Assembly: GCF_015278125.1 (NCBI RefSeq) | Contig: NZ_JADILO010000018.1 | Location: 16,648 to 80,647, forward strand | DNA length: 64,000 nucleotides | Origin: Vibrio fluminensis | GTDB lineage: Bacteria > Pseudomonadota > Gammaproteobacteria > Enterobacterales > Vibrionaceae | Reading direction: 5' to 3' | In this document: positions 15,800 through 25,200 of the stretch, one piece after another | Position numbering within the stretch: the first letter of the stretch is position 1 | How the letters are laid out: each line of letters starts with the position of its first letter | Translations under genes and position numbers: made by a program | The notes under the pieces: generated by a model | Told to the model about the DNA's origin: nothing | Databases searched by the model: none | The model's input: only the letters and a program-made list of their open reading frames with translations

Positions 15800-17648
15800 A
15801 TTTTAGCTCCTCTGCATCCGTTGCTTCTTGTTGGTCTTCATCGGTTGATGGTGGTGTCCAAAATGCGGCAGCCATCATGCCCCACATCGCCATCATGTTA
15901 TTAATTATCCAGAAGGTGTTCAGTACTAGCCCACCAAATGAGTAGTTCCCCCAAGATCCCGTGTTGTAGCCCACCCAAGCAAATATCAGCGCAAATAGAC
16001 TGACAAAAAATACCAACGTTTGAGGTATCACGAGTTTGAAGAAGTTACCGGTTTGGCGCTCTTTTGGCGTAGTGGGGAAACTGATTTTTCTTCCGCGTAA
16101 AACCGTCCACAAAGCCCGTAAATTGACTGGGAAAAATGAGAGGAAATTGGTTTTTCCTTTGTACCCAGCAACTCCCCACGTACCTATCATCATCGCTAGC
16201 TCTGCGGTAAGTACATACGGCAAGAAGTGCATATAGAAAGTCACATCATAAGCGCTGACTGGCGCAATTGAAGTAAGAAAATATACGATTGGACAAGCTA
16301 AGAAAATGATGTTCCAAATCGCAGAAAGGTTTGACCAAAAACTCGCGCCATACATAAGCTTTTGTTTCAAGTTCAATCCTTTACGAAAAACCGGATTGTC
16401 ATTCATGAATATGTCGATTGAACCACCAGAATATTTAAAACGCTGCACCGTCCAAGTTTGCAAATCTTGAGGTGACAACATTTTACTTTCGACTCGCGGA
16501 TGCATCACTGACCGCCAATTTCGTTCTTGATCGGAATGGAGCACAATCGATGTGTAAAGATCTTCCGAAACATGAAATTTATATGGTGTGAATTCAGTGT
16601 CGAATAAGATTTCGTCTCGCAGGTTGTCCGATACGTCTTTATCCACTTGCTTCTCTTTAGTCAGACGACGGATTTGGCGTTCTACTTCGTCTTGCTCTTT
16701 GGTAATTTGCTCGGCATAAGCGCGCAATGCAGCTTCCATCACGGCTTCTCGGCGGTGAATCGAGCCAGCGCCGCAGCAAAAAGAGGCATTTGCCCAATTA
16801 CGACGACGCTGAATAACGTCATAGAACATTTGCGGATCATTCACAAAAGGATCTTCACCAAGCGTCACCGGTCCATAGAATTTCTCTATACCTTTTCCTA
16901 AAGGCATCGCCCAATCACCGAGCTTTCGCTTAAGAAAGGCAGGCAGCCGCTCACCTTCGGGTAAGTCAAAAAACCACTGAGGCGTTTGTACCCAAGCAAC
17001 TTTGGGATCACGAAAGTACCCTAACGTATTTTCTAATATGGTGGGAAATGGCCGCGTATCAGCATCGCAAATGACGACAAAGTCACCGTATGTTTGCTCC
17101 ATAGCATTACGTAGGTTACCCGCTTTAAAGCCAATATTGCCGTCACGAGTGATGTAGCCGACCCCCATCTCATCAGCCATTGCTTTCATTTCTGGTCGAT
17201 TCCCATCATCCAAAATATAAATGTTTATCTCTATATCGTGAGGATAACGAATACGCTTAGCATCAATAATACTAAGCTGAACTAGCTCGGGCTCTTCATC
17301 ATAACTCGGAAAGAAAACATCGACATTTATCGGTCTATCTTCATCTGTATTACTCACACATTCTGCAATTTTAAAAGGCGGTTCACGCTTTGGCTCATCT
17401 TTAACCTTCCATAAGTTATACGTGAATAAGACAGAACCAATAAAGGCGCACGACTCCGCAAACGCGAGCGGCAAAGAAAACCACAAAGCATCATAATTGA
17501 GCGCAAAGGACCAACGCCACCACAAATACCAAATGCCTAACGTCAAGTTACAGGTTGCTAAGTATTGATATAGCAATTCACGAGGAATGCTATGAGGTAC
17601 GGGTTCTGGCGGAACACGATGCTCGAAGCTCTTAAAATAGTGATCCAT
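15789..17648 (-). CDS. Membrane glycan synthase, BcsA/cellulose-synthase-like GT2
   Basis: A 619-residue processive GT2. Two N-terminal membrane segments (residues ~30-50, 58-80) are followed by the catalytic domain: YILDDGNRPEM (first Asp), CDADTRP (Asp195/Asp197), VQTPQWFF, SEDLYTS (Glu362-Asp363) and QRFKYSGG (residues 402-409), the counterpart of the cellulose-synthase QxxRW. Four or more membrane segments follow (~440-460, 470-495, 540-562, 572-598). There is no C-terminal PilZ domain, so direct cyclic-di-GMP activation as in BcsA is not expected. A charged insert (residues ~311-350) separates CCGAGS from SED. It should polymerise and export a beta-linked glycan; GH16 context suggests glucan. 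Confidence 0.87.
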   Translation of the reverse strand: MDHYFKSFEHRVPPEPVPHSIPRELLYQYLATCNLTLGIWYLWWRWSFALNYDALWFSLPLAFAESCAFIGSVLFTYNLWKVKDEPKREPPFKIAECVSNTDEDRPINVDVFFPSYDEEPELVQLSIIDAKRIRYPHDIEINIYILDDGNRPEMKAMADEMGVGYITRDGNIGFKAGNLRNAMEQTYGDFVVICDADTRPFPTILENTLGYFRDPKVAWVQTPQWFFDLPEGERLPAFLKRKLGDWAMPLGKGIEKFYGPVTLGEDPFVNDPQMFYDVIQRRRNWANASFCCGAGSIHRREAVMEAALRAYAEQITKEQDEVERQIRRLTKEKQVDKDVSDNLRDEILFDTEFTPYKFHVSEDLYTSIVLHSDQERNWRSVMHPRVESKMLSPQDLQTWTVQRFKYSGGSIDIFMNDNPVFRKGLNLKQKLMYGASFWSNLSAIWNIIFLACPIVYFLTSIAPVSAYDVTFYMHFLPYVLTAELAMMIGTWGVAGYKGKTNFLSFFPVNLRALWTVLRGRKISFPTTPKERQTGNFFKLVIPQTLVFFVSLFALIFAWVGYNTGSWGNYSFGGLVLNTFWIINNMMAMWGMMAAAFWTPPSTDEDQQEATDAEELKYGV

Positions 17649-17709
17649 CCTTGTTCTCCCTATTATAATTTTTGTTCTCTAGCCAATTGTTTGGATCTTT
17701 GAACTGTGT

Positions 17710-18177
17710 TTAATCGCTACCAACTAGCTCTTTCGTCATGACAAAAGTGTTCTTGCCATCTTCTATTTTCAGCGCGACTGAATCCATTAAACTTGAAACG
17801 ATAATGAAGCCACGTCCTGAGGTGGTCCACGTTGAGTCATCAGCAGGATCCGGCTCAATAAAATCCCTTGATAACTTCATTGCTAACTCTTTCTGGGACA
17901 TTGCAGTGCCGTGATCTGAAATTGAAAGCTTCAGTTGTTGCGTTATCTCACCGTCAATTTCACACATTAACTCTATTGGTCGTCCCTCTTCCTCTGCATA
18001 GGCATGCAAAAAAGCATTATTCATTATCTCAACAATACAAAGTTCAACTTGTGCAGACAGTTCGTCTTTAATCCCCGTTTGTTGCCAGAACTCATTGAGT
18101 TCAACACATGCGTCTCGCGATGCCTCTAAAGAGCTCAGATAAGTACTGCCAAAACGCCGTATCTGGCTATTGGTCAT
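17710..18177 (-). CDS. RsbW/SpoIIAB-like serine kinase (HATPase_c anti-sigma type)
   Basis: A 155-residue GHKL ATPase. The N box is VEIMNNAFLHAYAEEEGRP (Glu50, Asn54), the G1 box is ISDHGTAMSQ (Asp88, Gly90) and the G2 box is TSGRGFIIVSSLMD. These are the motifs of partner-switching kinases that phosphorylate an STAS antagonist and bind a sigma factor or other target when the antagonist is phosphorylated. No sigma factor lies nearby, so the target may be a cluster protein. The gene is 18 bp after the nucleotidyltransferase gene and ~60 bp before the synthase, in the same cluster as the STAS and PP2C genes. Confidence 0.88.
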   Translation of the reverse strand: MTNSQIRRFGSTYLSSLEASRDACVELNEFWQQTGIKDELSAQVELCIVEIMNNAFLHAYAEEEGRPIELMCEIDGEITQQLKLSISDHGTAMSQKELAMKLSRDFIEPDPADDSTWTTSGRGFIIVSSLMDSVALKIEDGKNTFVMTKELVGSD

Positions 18178-18195
18178 CCTTATATTCCTTTGTTG

Positions 18196-19317
18196 TTAAA
18201 TCGATTTAAGTACATCGGATACTCTATCTTTTGGACTTGAGCGCATATGACGCCAACGTTGGTCTGTACAAGGCTCACCATCATGTCCAATGCAGTAGTT
18301 GCCAAAGATCGTCTGCTCATCCACGATTGCACCTTCGCTAACGTGAATGTTGTCGAAAATCAGGGATTCTTTAACACAGCAGTTAGGGTCAAGCACACAA
18401 TTCGCTCCCACCAATGCCGGTCCCACAATTGTCGCGCTATCATCGATTTTGCAACCACTGCCAATCACAACCGGTGGCGTTAAATTACATTTGTCCAAAT
18501 CAACCACCGTGTTTATGCCCAGCCAAACACCCGCTCTTACCTGCGTCCCTGGAATACGATAGCCCGGCACTTTGCCATCAAGAATGTCGCGAGTAACGCC
18601 CCAAATATCTTGAATATTACCCACATCCAACCATTGAAACTTCAAATCAACCGCATAAAACGGTACATGCTTTTCAACTAGTAATGGGAAAAGCTCACTA
18701 CCAATATCAAATTCCTGATCTTGTGGGATATAGTCAAAAATAGCCGGCTCAAAAATGTATATTCCAGTGTTAATTAAGGTAGAAAGCGCTTCTTCTTTAG
18801 CTGGTTTCTCTTGGAAACTGGTGACTTGCCCGCGTGAGTTCGCAACGACAACTCCATATTTTTCCACCTCATCGAGTAACACGTTTTTGGTGATAATGGT
18901 TGCGATACCACCGAGTTTCTTGTGTTGGCGTATCGCCTCGGTCAAATCGAGATCAATCCACGCATCACCACACACAACGACAAAGGTTTCATCAAAGAAG
19001 CCGGAAAACTCTTGGATTTTTTTCATCCCACCAGCAGATCCAAGTGCCTTACTGACATACTCGCCATTGACTAATTCACCTTCATAGGAGTATGAAAGCT
19101 GCACATCGAAGTGATGTCCATCGCCAAAATACCCTTCAATGACTTCAGCTAAATGGCTAGTATTAACCACTATCTTGCGGACATTATGCTGGGCAAAAAG
19201 CTCAATCATCGACTCCATAACAGGCTTGCCTAAAATGGGAATCATCGGTTTAGGAATAGATTGGGTAATAGGTCTTACCCGCGTTCCTTTACCTGCAGCT
19301 AAAATCATGCCTTTCAT
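18196..19317 (-). CDS. NDP-sugar pyrophosphorylase (nucleotidyltransferase with left-handed beta-helix)
   Basis: A 373-residue protein starting at the ATG at 19315-19317 (AAGGAG site). The N-terminal nucleotidyltransferase signature is complete: MILAAGKGTRVRPITQSIPKPMIPILGKP, then VVVCGDAWIDLDL and INTGIYIFEP. From ~residue 255 a hexapeptide-type beta-helix is visible (VVIGSGCKIDDSATIVGPALVGANCVL). Such enzymes make UDP-glucose, dTDP-glucose or GDP-mannose from NTP and sugar-1-phosphate. Within this cluster it should supply the activated sugar for the synthase. The base and sugar cannot be read from the motifs alone. It lies between the STAS and kinase genes, an unusual interruption of the regulatory trio. 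Confidence 0.87.
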   Translation of the reverse strand: MKGMILAAGKGTRVRPITQSIPKPMIPILGKPVMESMIELFAQHNVRKIVVNTSHLAEVIEGYFGDGHHFDVQLSYSYEGELVNGEYVSKALGSAGGMKKIQEFSGFFDETFVVVCGDAWIDLDLTEAIRQHKKLGGIATIITKNVLLDEVEKYGVVVANSRGQVTSFQEKPAKEEALSTLINTGIYIFEPAIFDYIPQDQEFDIGSELFPLLVEKHVPFYAVDLKFQWLDVGNIQDIWGVTRDILDGKVPGYRIPGTQVRAGVWLGINTVVDLDKCNLTPPVVIGSGCKIDDSATIVGPALVGANCVLDPNCCVKESLIFDNIHVSEGAIVDEQTIFGNYCIGHDGEPCTDQRWRHMRSSPKDRVSDVLKSI

Positions 19318-19327
19318 CACCCGCTCC

Positions 19328-19660
19328 TTAAGCCGCCGTTGTGAGTGCCGATTCGACACTATCGTACGTCTTAATCAATCGGTCCATACGAGTCAGTTTG
19401 AACAAGTCTTGCACAGGCTTTTGCGGTTTAGCGACACTAATTCTCTTATCGCGTAACAACTTATACACCCCCATCACAGCACCAAGACCACTGCTATCCA
19501 TAAACTTAACCGCACCAATATCCACCACAAGATGAGGCGACAGTTCATTCGTAATGTTTTCTATTAAGGCGCGAAACTCCGGCGCTAGTTTTGCGTCAAA
19601 ACGCTCCTCATCTATTCGAAGAACTGTGCTGTCGCCTTCTTGACTAACTTGATATCGCAT
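19328..19660 (-). CDS. STAS-domain anti-sigma-factor antagonist (SpoIIAA/RsbV-like)
   Basis: A 110-residue single STAS domain starting at the ATG at 19658-19660 with an AAAGGAG site; a longer frame adds 10 residues. The phosphorylation motif is FMDSSGLGAVMG, with Ser56/Ser57 in the position of the SpoIIAA phospho-serine. When dephosphorylated, such proteins bind the RsbW-like kinase and release its target. The gene overlaps the end of the receiver-PP2C gene by 49 bp, so both are co-translated. Together with the downstream kinase it completes a partner switch comparable with SypE/SypA of Vibrio fischeri, where the STAS protein acts without a sigma factor. Confidence 0.92.
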   Translation of the reverse strand: MRYQVSQEGDSTVLRIDEERFDAKLAPEFRALIENITNELSPHLVVDIGAVKFMDSSGLGAVMGVYKLLRDKRISVAKPQKPVQDLFKLTRMDRLIKTYDSVESALTTAA

Positions 19661-20865
19661 AGGTTGTCTCCTTTGGTTGAACCCTTCCATTCCGCCACCA
19701 GCAAACTGACATCATCATCAAAATTGTCATTTTGTCGCCAGTCTTGTACCGATTTCACTAGCATCGTAGTTTGTTGTTGAGTGGGATATTGTTTGAGATT
19801 AGCGATGGTTGAGCGCAACCCATCTTCGGTAAATTGATCTTCACCATTGTCCGCTTCGGTTATACCATCTGAGTAAAACCAAACTCGGTCACCTGCCTCA
19901 AGTTGAATGGTGGCAGCCTGATAATCAACGCCATCAAATGCGCCTACGACAAAATTATCATGTCCAATTAATTCAGTAGACGTCGTGCTATTGCGGTACC
20001 AAACTAAAGGCGGGTGGCCCGCACAGCAGTATGACAACACACCAGTTTTTGTATTGAGCACAGCGTAAATCATAGTGAAATAAAGCCCGTCTGTAGACCC
20101 ACTCGCGTAGATTTGATTAAGCCGATCGATGACGCCCTCCGGAGGGACAATCTGCTTGCCTTCATGGGTACTGCGCACGACAATCGAGCCTTCCCCACTT
20201 AATAACGACAAACTTTGCTGTACAGAAAAGGACATTAATGCTGAAGATACACCATGACCTGCAACATCAATTAGGTAGAACGCCACATTGTCGCCATCAA
20301 GCTGCATATAACCCAACATGTCTCCGCCAATTTGTGCGCTGGGAATAGAGATATAGCTTAATTCAAGGAAGGGGAAGTGCTTCTGCTTAGGTAAAATCTG
20401 CTTAATCAAATCACCCGCAGATTCAAGGTCGCGCTTAATGGTCTCATAAGCCGCATCGAGCTCGGTATTTTTTTGTACAACCTCATTATGAAGAGCCAGC
20501 GTTCTAAAACCTGCATGAATTCTTGCCTCCAATTCGTCTACCGAAGTCTTTTTATCTACGAAATCATCGGCACCAGCGTCGATACCAGTGATAATTGACT
20601 GTTGGTCGTTATTTGAGGAGAGAAGTACAAAGAAAATATAACGCCCAAACTGGCGATTTTTAAGCGTTTGGCACAGTTCAATACCGCTCATTCCAGGCAT
20701 GAGCCAATCAGAGAGCACAAACTGTATCGTGTCTCTTTCAGCAAGTATTTGTAAGGCTTCTTCACCACTGGTAGCAGTGAAAACTTTAAAGCCCTTTGAC
20801 TTCAGAACCGAACCCATGAACACCAATATGGTTCGACTGTCGTCAACCAGAAGTATTTCCTTCAT
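19612..20865 (-). CDS. Response regulator with PP2C (SpoIIE/RsbU-like) phosphatase output
   Basis: A 417-residue protein. The start is placed at the ATG 20863-20865 (MKEILLVDDSRT), as the 30 residues upstream precede the receiver fold. Residues 1-120 are a receiver with Asp8/Asp9, phospho-acceptor Asp53 (FVLSDWLMPGMSG) and a Lys in DDFVDKK. A coiled linker (~125-165) leads to a PP2C domain with metal-binding GGDMLGY, IDVAGHGVSSALM, FYSDGITEA and DDDVSLLVA. It should dephosphorylate the STAS protein encoded next to it when its receiver is phosphorylated. It is the first gene of the polysaccharide cluster, placing environmental input upstream of synthesis. Confidence 0.93.
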   Translation of the reverse strand: MKEILLVDDSRTILVFMGSVLKSKGFKVFTATSGEEALQILAERDTIQFVLSDWLMPGMSGIELCQTLKNRQFGRYIFFVLLSSNNDQQSIITGIDAGADDFVDKKTSVDELEARIHAGFRTLALHNEVVQKNTELDAAYETIKRDLESAGDLIKQILPKQKHFPFLELSYISIPSAQIGGDMLGYMQLDGDNVAFYLIDVAGHGVSSALMSFSVQQSLSLLSGEGSIVVRSTHEGKQIVPPEGVIDRLNQIYASGSTDGLYFTMIYAVLNTKTGVLSYCCAGHPPLVWYRNSTTSTELIGHDNFVVGAFDGVDYQAATIQLEAGDRVWFYSDGITEADNGEDQFTEDGLRSTIANLKQYPTQQQTTMLVKSVQDWRQNDNFDDDVSLLVAEWKGSTKGDNLCDIKLVKKATAQFFE

Positions 20866-21082
20866 CCCTAGCCTTATAATTATTCTATTCGTTTCTGTTT
20901 GCTCTAACCGCGCTGAAAATGTATCTAGATCACTGATTAGGCTAATTTTTAGCAAGCTCTATAACTTTAGGTTAGACTCAATCAATGGTAATGCAAATTA
21001 TTGAATAACTTTTTCTTCACATTGAGCAAAAAGTGTTAGAAAACTAGATCGCGGTTATAAATATGGTAGCGGAAGGTCAAAA

Positions 21083-22075
21083 TTGGTGAGATGGAAAACC
21101 CGCATAATGTTTTTTTACCCGCTATTGTTAGCAGGGAAGCATGCTTATGCCGATCTTTACCATGCGAATACCAGTCCTCATGCGGTCAATCCTTCCCAGC
21201 ATGTATTAACTCAATCACCACCAAGAGAAGTTGAACAGCCACAACCTGAACCCAGTGAAGAAATCTGGAAAGGCGTGAGCAGCTCGTTTGCTTTTCCCTA
21301 TCAGGAATGGGAAAGCCGAACCTTTCTAGATGGCTTAAGTGGCAATATTGGTTACCATCATCCCCTTGCGGAAACAGAGTCTGCCAACTTACCTGCAGGG
21401 GCAACAAGTGGACCAACGAACGCCAATACGACCTCTACCCTGTCATTAAAATATTCGATAGCTGGCGCATGGTTTGTCTCTGGTACCGTCTATTACTACT
21501 GGGACAGCGAGCAACAGCAAGCATGGAATCCAGACTTTACTTATGTATTCGGATACAGTGATTGGCGCCCCTATACCTTTAGTTTGGTTTACTCCAACTA
21601 CGGTGGAAATCGATTTTCACCAAGCGGTGAAGAACGTGTCACCAACTTCAACCAAGGAACATGGTCGTTAGGTTGGAAATTTCCGATCACTAACCCGGTA
21701 AAAGATTGGCTGACCTTCACGCCTGAAGGTCCTATTGGCTGCCAAGTCGACTACAACTACACGCCCGAGTTTTTCGATCTCGCCTCTACCTCTTATCAAG
21801 CTGCGTTGCAAACTGTTAGCCTTGGCTGCAAATATTCCATTTTTGGCAATTGGTATATCAACGGCACTGCTTTTTACTATTTTGACAAATCTCAGCAGCA
21901 GCCTTGGAACCCAGATTTTACCTATGGTTTTGGTTATTTTGACTGGAGACCTGGGACAATTACTTTGCAATATAATAATTATTCTGGGAATCGCTGGCGC
22001 TCCTCAGAGCGCGGAGAAGACACCGGCAGGTTTAAAGATGGTTCAATAACTCTTGCATATAGCTTCTCATTTTAA
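21083..22075 (+). CDS. Predicted outer-membrane beta-barrel protein with internal duplication
   Basis: A 330-residue protein. The start is TTG at 21083 or GTG at 21086, both behind GGAAGG; the next ATG (21107) would shorten the signal peptide. Residues ~8-23 form the signal core (MFFYPLLLAGKHAYA). After a Pro/Gln-rich linker (45-60) come alternating aromatic beta strands. Residues 124-179 and 251-306 are clear duplicates: both contain W-N-P-D-F-T-Y-x-F-G-Y-x-D-W-R-P and N-Y-x-G-N-R. The chain ends YSFSF with a terminal Phe, as in outer-membrane barrels. It is divergent from the synthesis cluster and upstream of the RTX gene, so a role in polymer or matrix-protein transit or attachment is plausible. 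No named family recognised. Confidence 0.65.
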   Translation: MVRWKTRIMFFYPLLLAGKHAYADLYHANTSPHAVNPSQHVLTQSPPREVEQPQPEPSEEIWKGVSSSFAFPYQEWESRTFLDGLSGNIGYHHPLAETESANLPAGATSGPTNANTTSTLSLKYSIAGAWFVSGTVYYYWDSEQQQAWNPDFTYVFGYSDWRPYTFSLVYSNYGGNRFSPSGEERVTNFNQGTWSLGWKFPITNPVKDWLTFTPEGPIGCQVDYNYTPEFFDLASTSYQAALQTVSLGCKYSIFGNWYINGTAFYYFDKSQQQPWNPDFTYGFGYFDWRPGTITLQYNNYSGNRWRSSERGEDTGRFKDGSITLAYSFSF

Positions 22076-22165
22076 TCCTATCTATTTGTTTTCCCGTCAC
22101 GAATAAACTTTCGTAGCAAATCTAAATCTAGCGACTAGGCTTTAAAAATAAGCACAAATATGAAT

Positions 22166-22182
22166 CTGGTATCACTATTGCT
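22166..22182 (+). promoter_or_regulatory. Sigma-54-type promoter upstream of the RTX gene
   Basis: CTGGTATCACTATTGCT carries GG (22168-22169) and GC (22180-22181) separated by exactly 10 bases and resembles YTGGCACRNNNTTGCW. It would start transcription near 22193, 28 bp before the ATG at 22221. No enhancer-binding protein gene is seen in the window. Confidence 0.5.
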
Positions 22183-22220
22183 ATATACAGATTCTACGCA
22201 GTCAGGCTAGGAGAAGGCAT

Positions 22221-25200
22221 ATGGAAGGCACCAAACACGATGACGTAATCGTTGGCACAGGCGAAGATGATGCAGTAAACAGCCGCGCTGGCAATGATGA
22301 AATTTCAACCCTCGCTGGTGATGATTTTATAGCCGCTGGTGAAGGTAGCGACACAATATTAGCAGGCGAAGGCGCGGACACGGTTCTTGGTGATGTTGAA
22401 TATGAACTCAATGAAGAGCAACCAGCCCAAAACAACGACGACCATTCATGGGGTACCGCTGCAACTATATACGAACATACCTCTGAGCAAGGCGAGAAAA
22501 CCAGCCACACACTGAAACTCGACAACTTTGCCGTCAATCAAGCTGTACAAACCTCAACCTCAGCGGGTGGTTTTGCTGAACACGATGAAATAACTGTGCA
22601 GATTACGGATGAGCAAGGCAATGTCATCGCAACACACATTGCGACAGTAGACCAAAGCGGGCAAATCAATGTCGACATCGATATTCCAGAAAATGAACTT
22701 CCTGATAATGGAAGCGTGGTGATCAGTTTTCTTGATCCGCAGAACAATCCAATCTCGCAAATTGATGATATGAACGTGCAAGTGCGCAATATCTTTAATG
22801 ACACCATTGATGGTGGCGCGGGTGATGACATCCTGAAAGGGCAGCAAGGTGATGACACCATCTATGGCGGTGAAGGTAACGACTTTCTCGATGGCGACAT
22901 TAACAACGATACTCTGCACGGAGGTTTAGGTGATGATGTACTCGTCGGAGGCGCTGGCGAGGATACGCTTTATGGCGACGAAGGTCACGATACCCTACTC
23001 GGCTCAGATGGCAATGACAAACTCTATGGGGGGGATGGTGATGATCTCCTTATGGGTGAACTCGGTGATGATTACCTTGAAGGCGGTGATGGGAACGACA
23101 CACTGATTGGCGACGATGGCGAGGACACCTTACTCGGTGGTGAAGGTCACGACAAACTGTTTGGCGGTAAAGGTGCCGACAGCTTAACAGGTAATAGTGG
23201 TAATGATGAAATCCATGGTGAAGACGGTGATGACACCATCCTAGCAGGCGAAGGTAACGACTTCGTACTGGGCGGTAGCGGAACAGACACGATTAGTGGC
23301 GGCAGCGGTGAAGACTTACTGCTCGGTGGCGATGGTGATGATATTGTCTCTGGCGATGCTGGTCACGATACCTTAGTGGGTGAACTCGGGAATGATCAAC
23401 TGTCGGGCGGTGAAGGCAACGATACATTATATGGTGATGTCGGTGACGATACGCTACTCGGTGGAAGTGGCGATGATCAACTCTACGGCGGCGAAGGTAA
23501 CGACACCATCGATGGTGGCGAAGGTAACGATATCATTCATGCCAACGAAGGCATTGACACTATTACCACCGGACTCGGGGATGACCAAGTATACGCGGGT
23601 AGTGGCGACGATGTTATTGACACCGGTGAAGGTCGTGACACCATATTTGGCGAGACCGGTAACAACACCATCGATTCCGGTAGTGATGACGACACAATTT
23701 ATACCGACTCAGGTAATGATGCCATTACCAGTGGTGCAGGACACGATACCATCTATGCGGGCGATGGCACCAACACCCTCATTACTGGCGAGGGTGACGA
23801 CCTCATGTATGCAGGTAGCGGTGCGGACTCAATCACAACAGACAGTGGGCGCGACACCATTTTTGCCGGTGATGGCGACAATACGATCGATTCTGGCAGC
23901 GACAATGACACTGTATATGCAGGAAGCGGTAGCGATTCCGTCTTACTCGGCAGTGGCGATGATAAAGCGTTCACTGGCGATGGGACTGATACGATTTACG
24001 CAGGTGAAGGTAACGACCAAGTATTTGCAGGCGGCGGTGACGATAAAGTCTATGGCGAGCAAGGCAATAACCAACTCTTCGGTGAGGCAGGAAACGATGA
24101 GTTGATCGCGGGTATCAACGCCAGTGAACTCTATGGTGGTTCTGGAAAAGATTCACTGCTCGGTTCCGAAGAGGGAGACAAACTTTACGGTGGCTCCGAC
24201 GATGACACCATTACCGCTAACGCAGGTGACGATATTATCGAAGGTAATGACGGCAACGATACAATCGATGCCGGTCAAGGTAATGACACAGCCTTTGGCG
24301 GGCAAGGTGGTGACCATATCATCGGTGGGCTGGGTAATGACACCCTGATTGGTGATGGTGGCGACGATACTCTACTCGGCGGTGAAGGCGATGACGTTCT
24401 AGTTGGCGGCAAAGGCGCTGACACCCTTGATGGTGGCACGGGTCGTAGTGAGATCTATGGTGAAGATGGCGACGACACCATCATCAGTGCTGATCAAGAT
24501 GATCTTCTTTCGGGTGGTTCCGGCAACGATACCATTAATTCAGGTCTGGGCGACGATACCGTTTTTGCAGGCTCTGGCGATGATACCGTCAATACTGGTG
24601 AAGGTAACGATACGGTTTATGGTGAATCTGGCACCAATACTATCAATACTGGACTCGGCGCGGATACCGTTTACGGTGGAACAGACGCTGACACTATCAA
24701 CAGTGGTGACGGAGTCGACCAAGTTTACGCTGGCGGCGGTGTCGATGTAATAGACGCCGGTGATGGCGACGATCATATCGATGCGGGTGAAGGTAACGAT
24801 CTTGTGCAAGGCGGTGCCGGTAACGATGCGCTATTTGGTGGTGGAGGTAATGATGAGCTTATCGGCGGCGAAGGATATGATTTCCTCGCAGGCGGCGCAG
24901 GCAACGACACCATTCGCGATGACGGGCAAGATACGGTGTTGGGCGAACAAGGCGATGATACGCTTTATGCCGCCCAAACAGGTAGCCACAACATCTTTGG
25001 TGGCGAGGGTGACGACACCATCATAGGTAGCGACGTGGCGGATACCCTTTATGGCGGTGCAGATGCCGATACCATTACGGGTGGTGGTGGTGATGATGTG
25101 CTATTCGCTGGCGAAGGAGCAGACAATGTTGATGCTGGAGAAGGCAACGATACAGTCTATGGCGAAGCCGGTAGCAACACTATTTCTCTAGGTAGCGGCA

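Noticed and set aside
8458..20865. Identification as the syp, vps or bcs locus
   Set aside because: The gene set differs: no Wzx/Wzy-type or syp glycosyltransferase array, no BcsB/C/Z genes and no PilZ domain in the synthase. Only the partner-switch logic is shared with syp.
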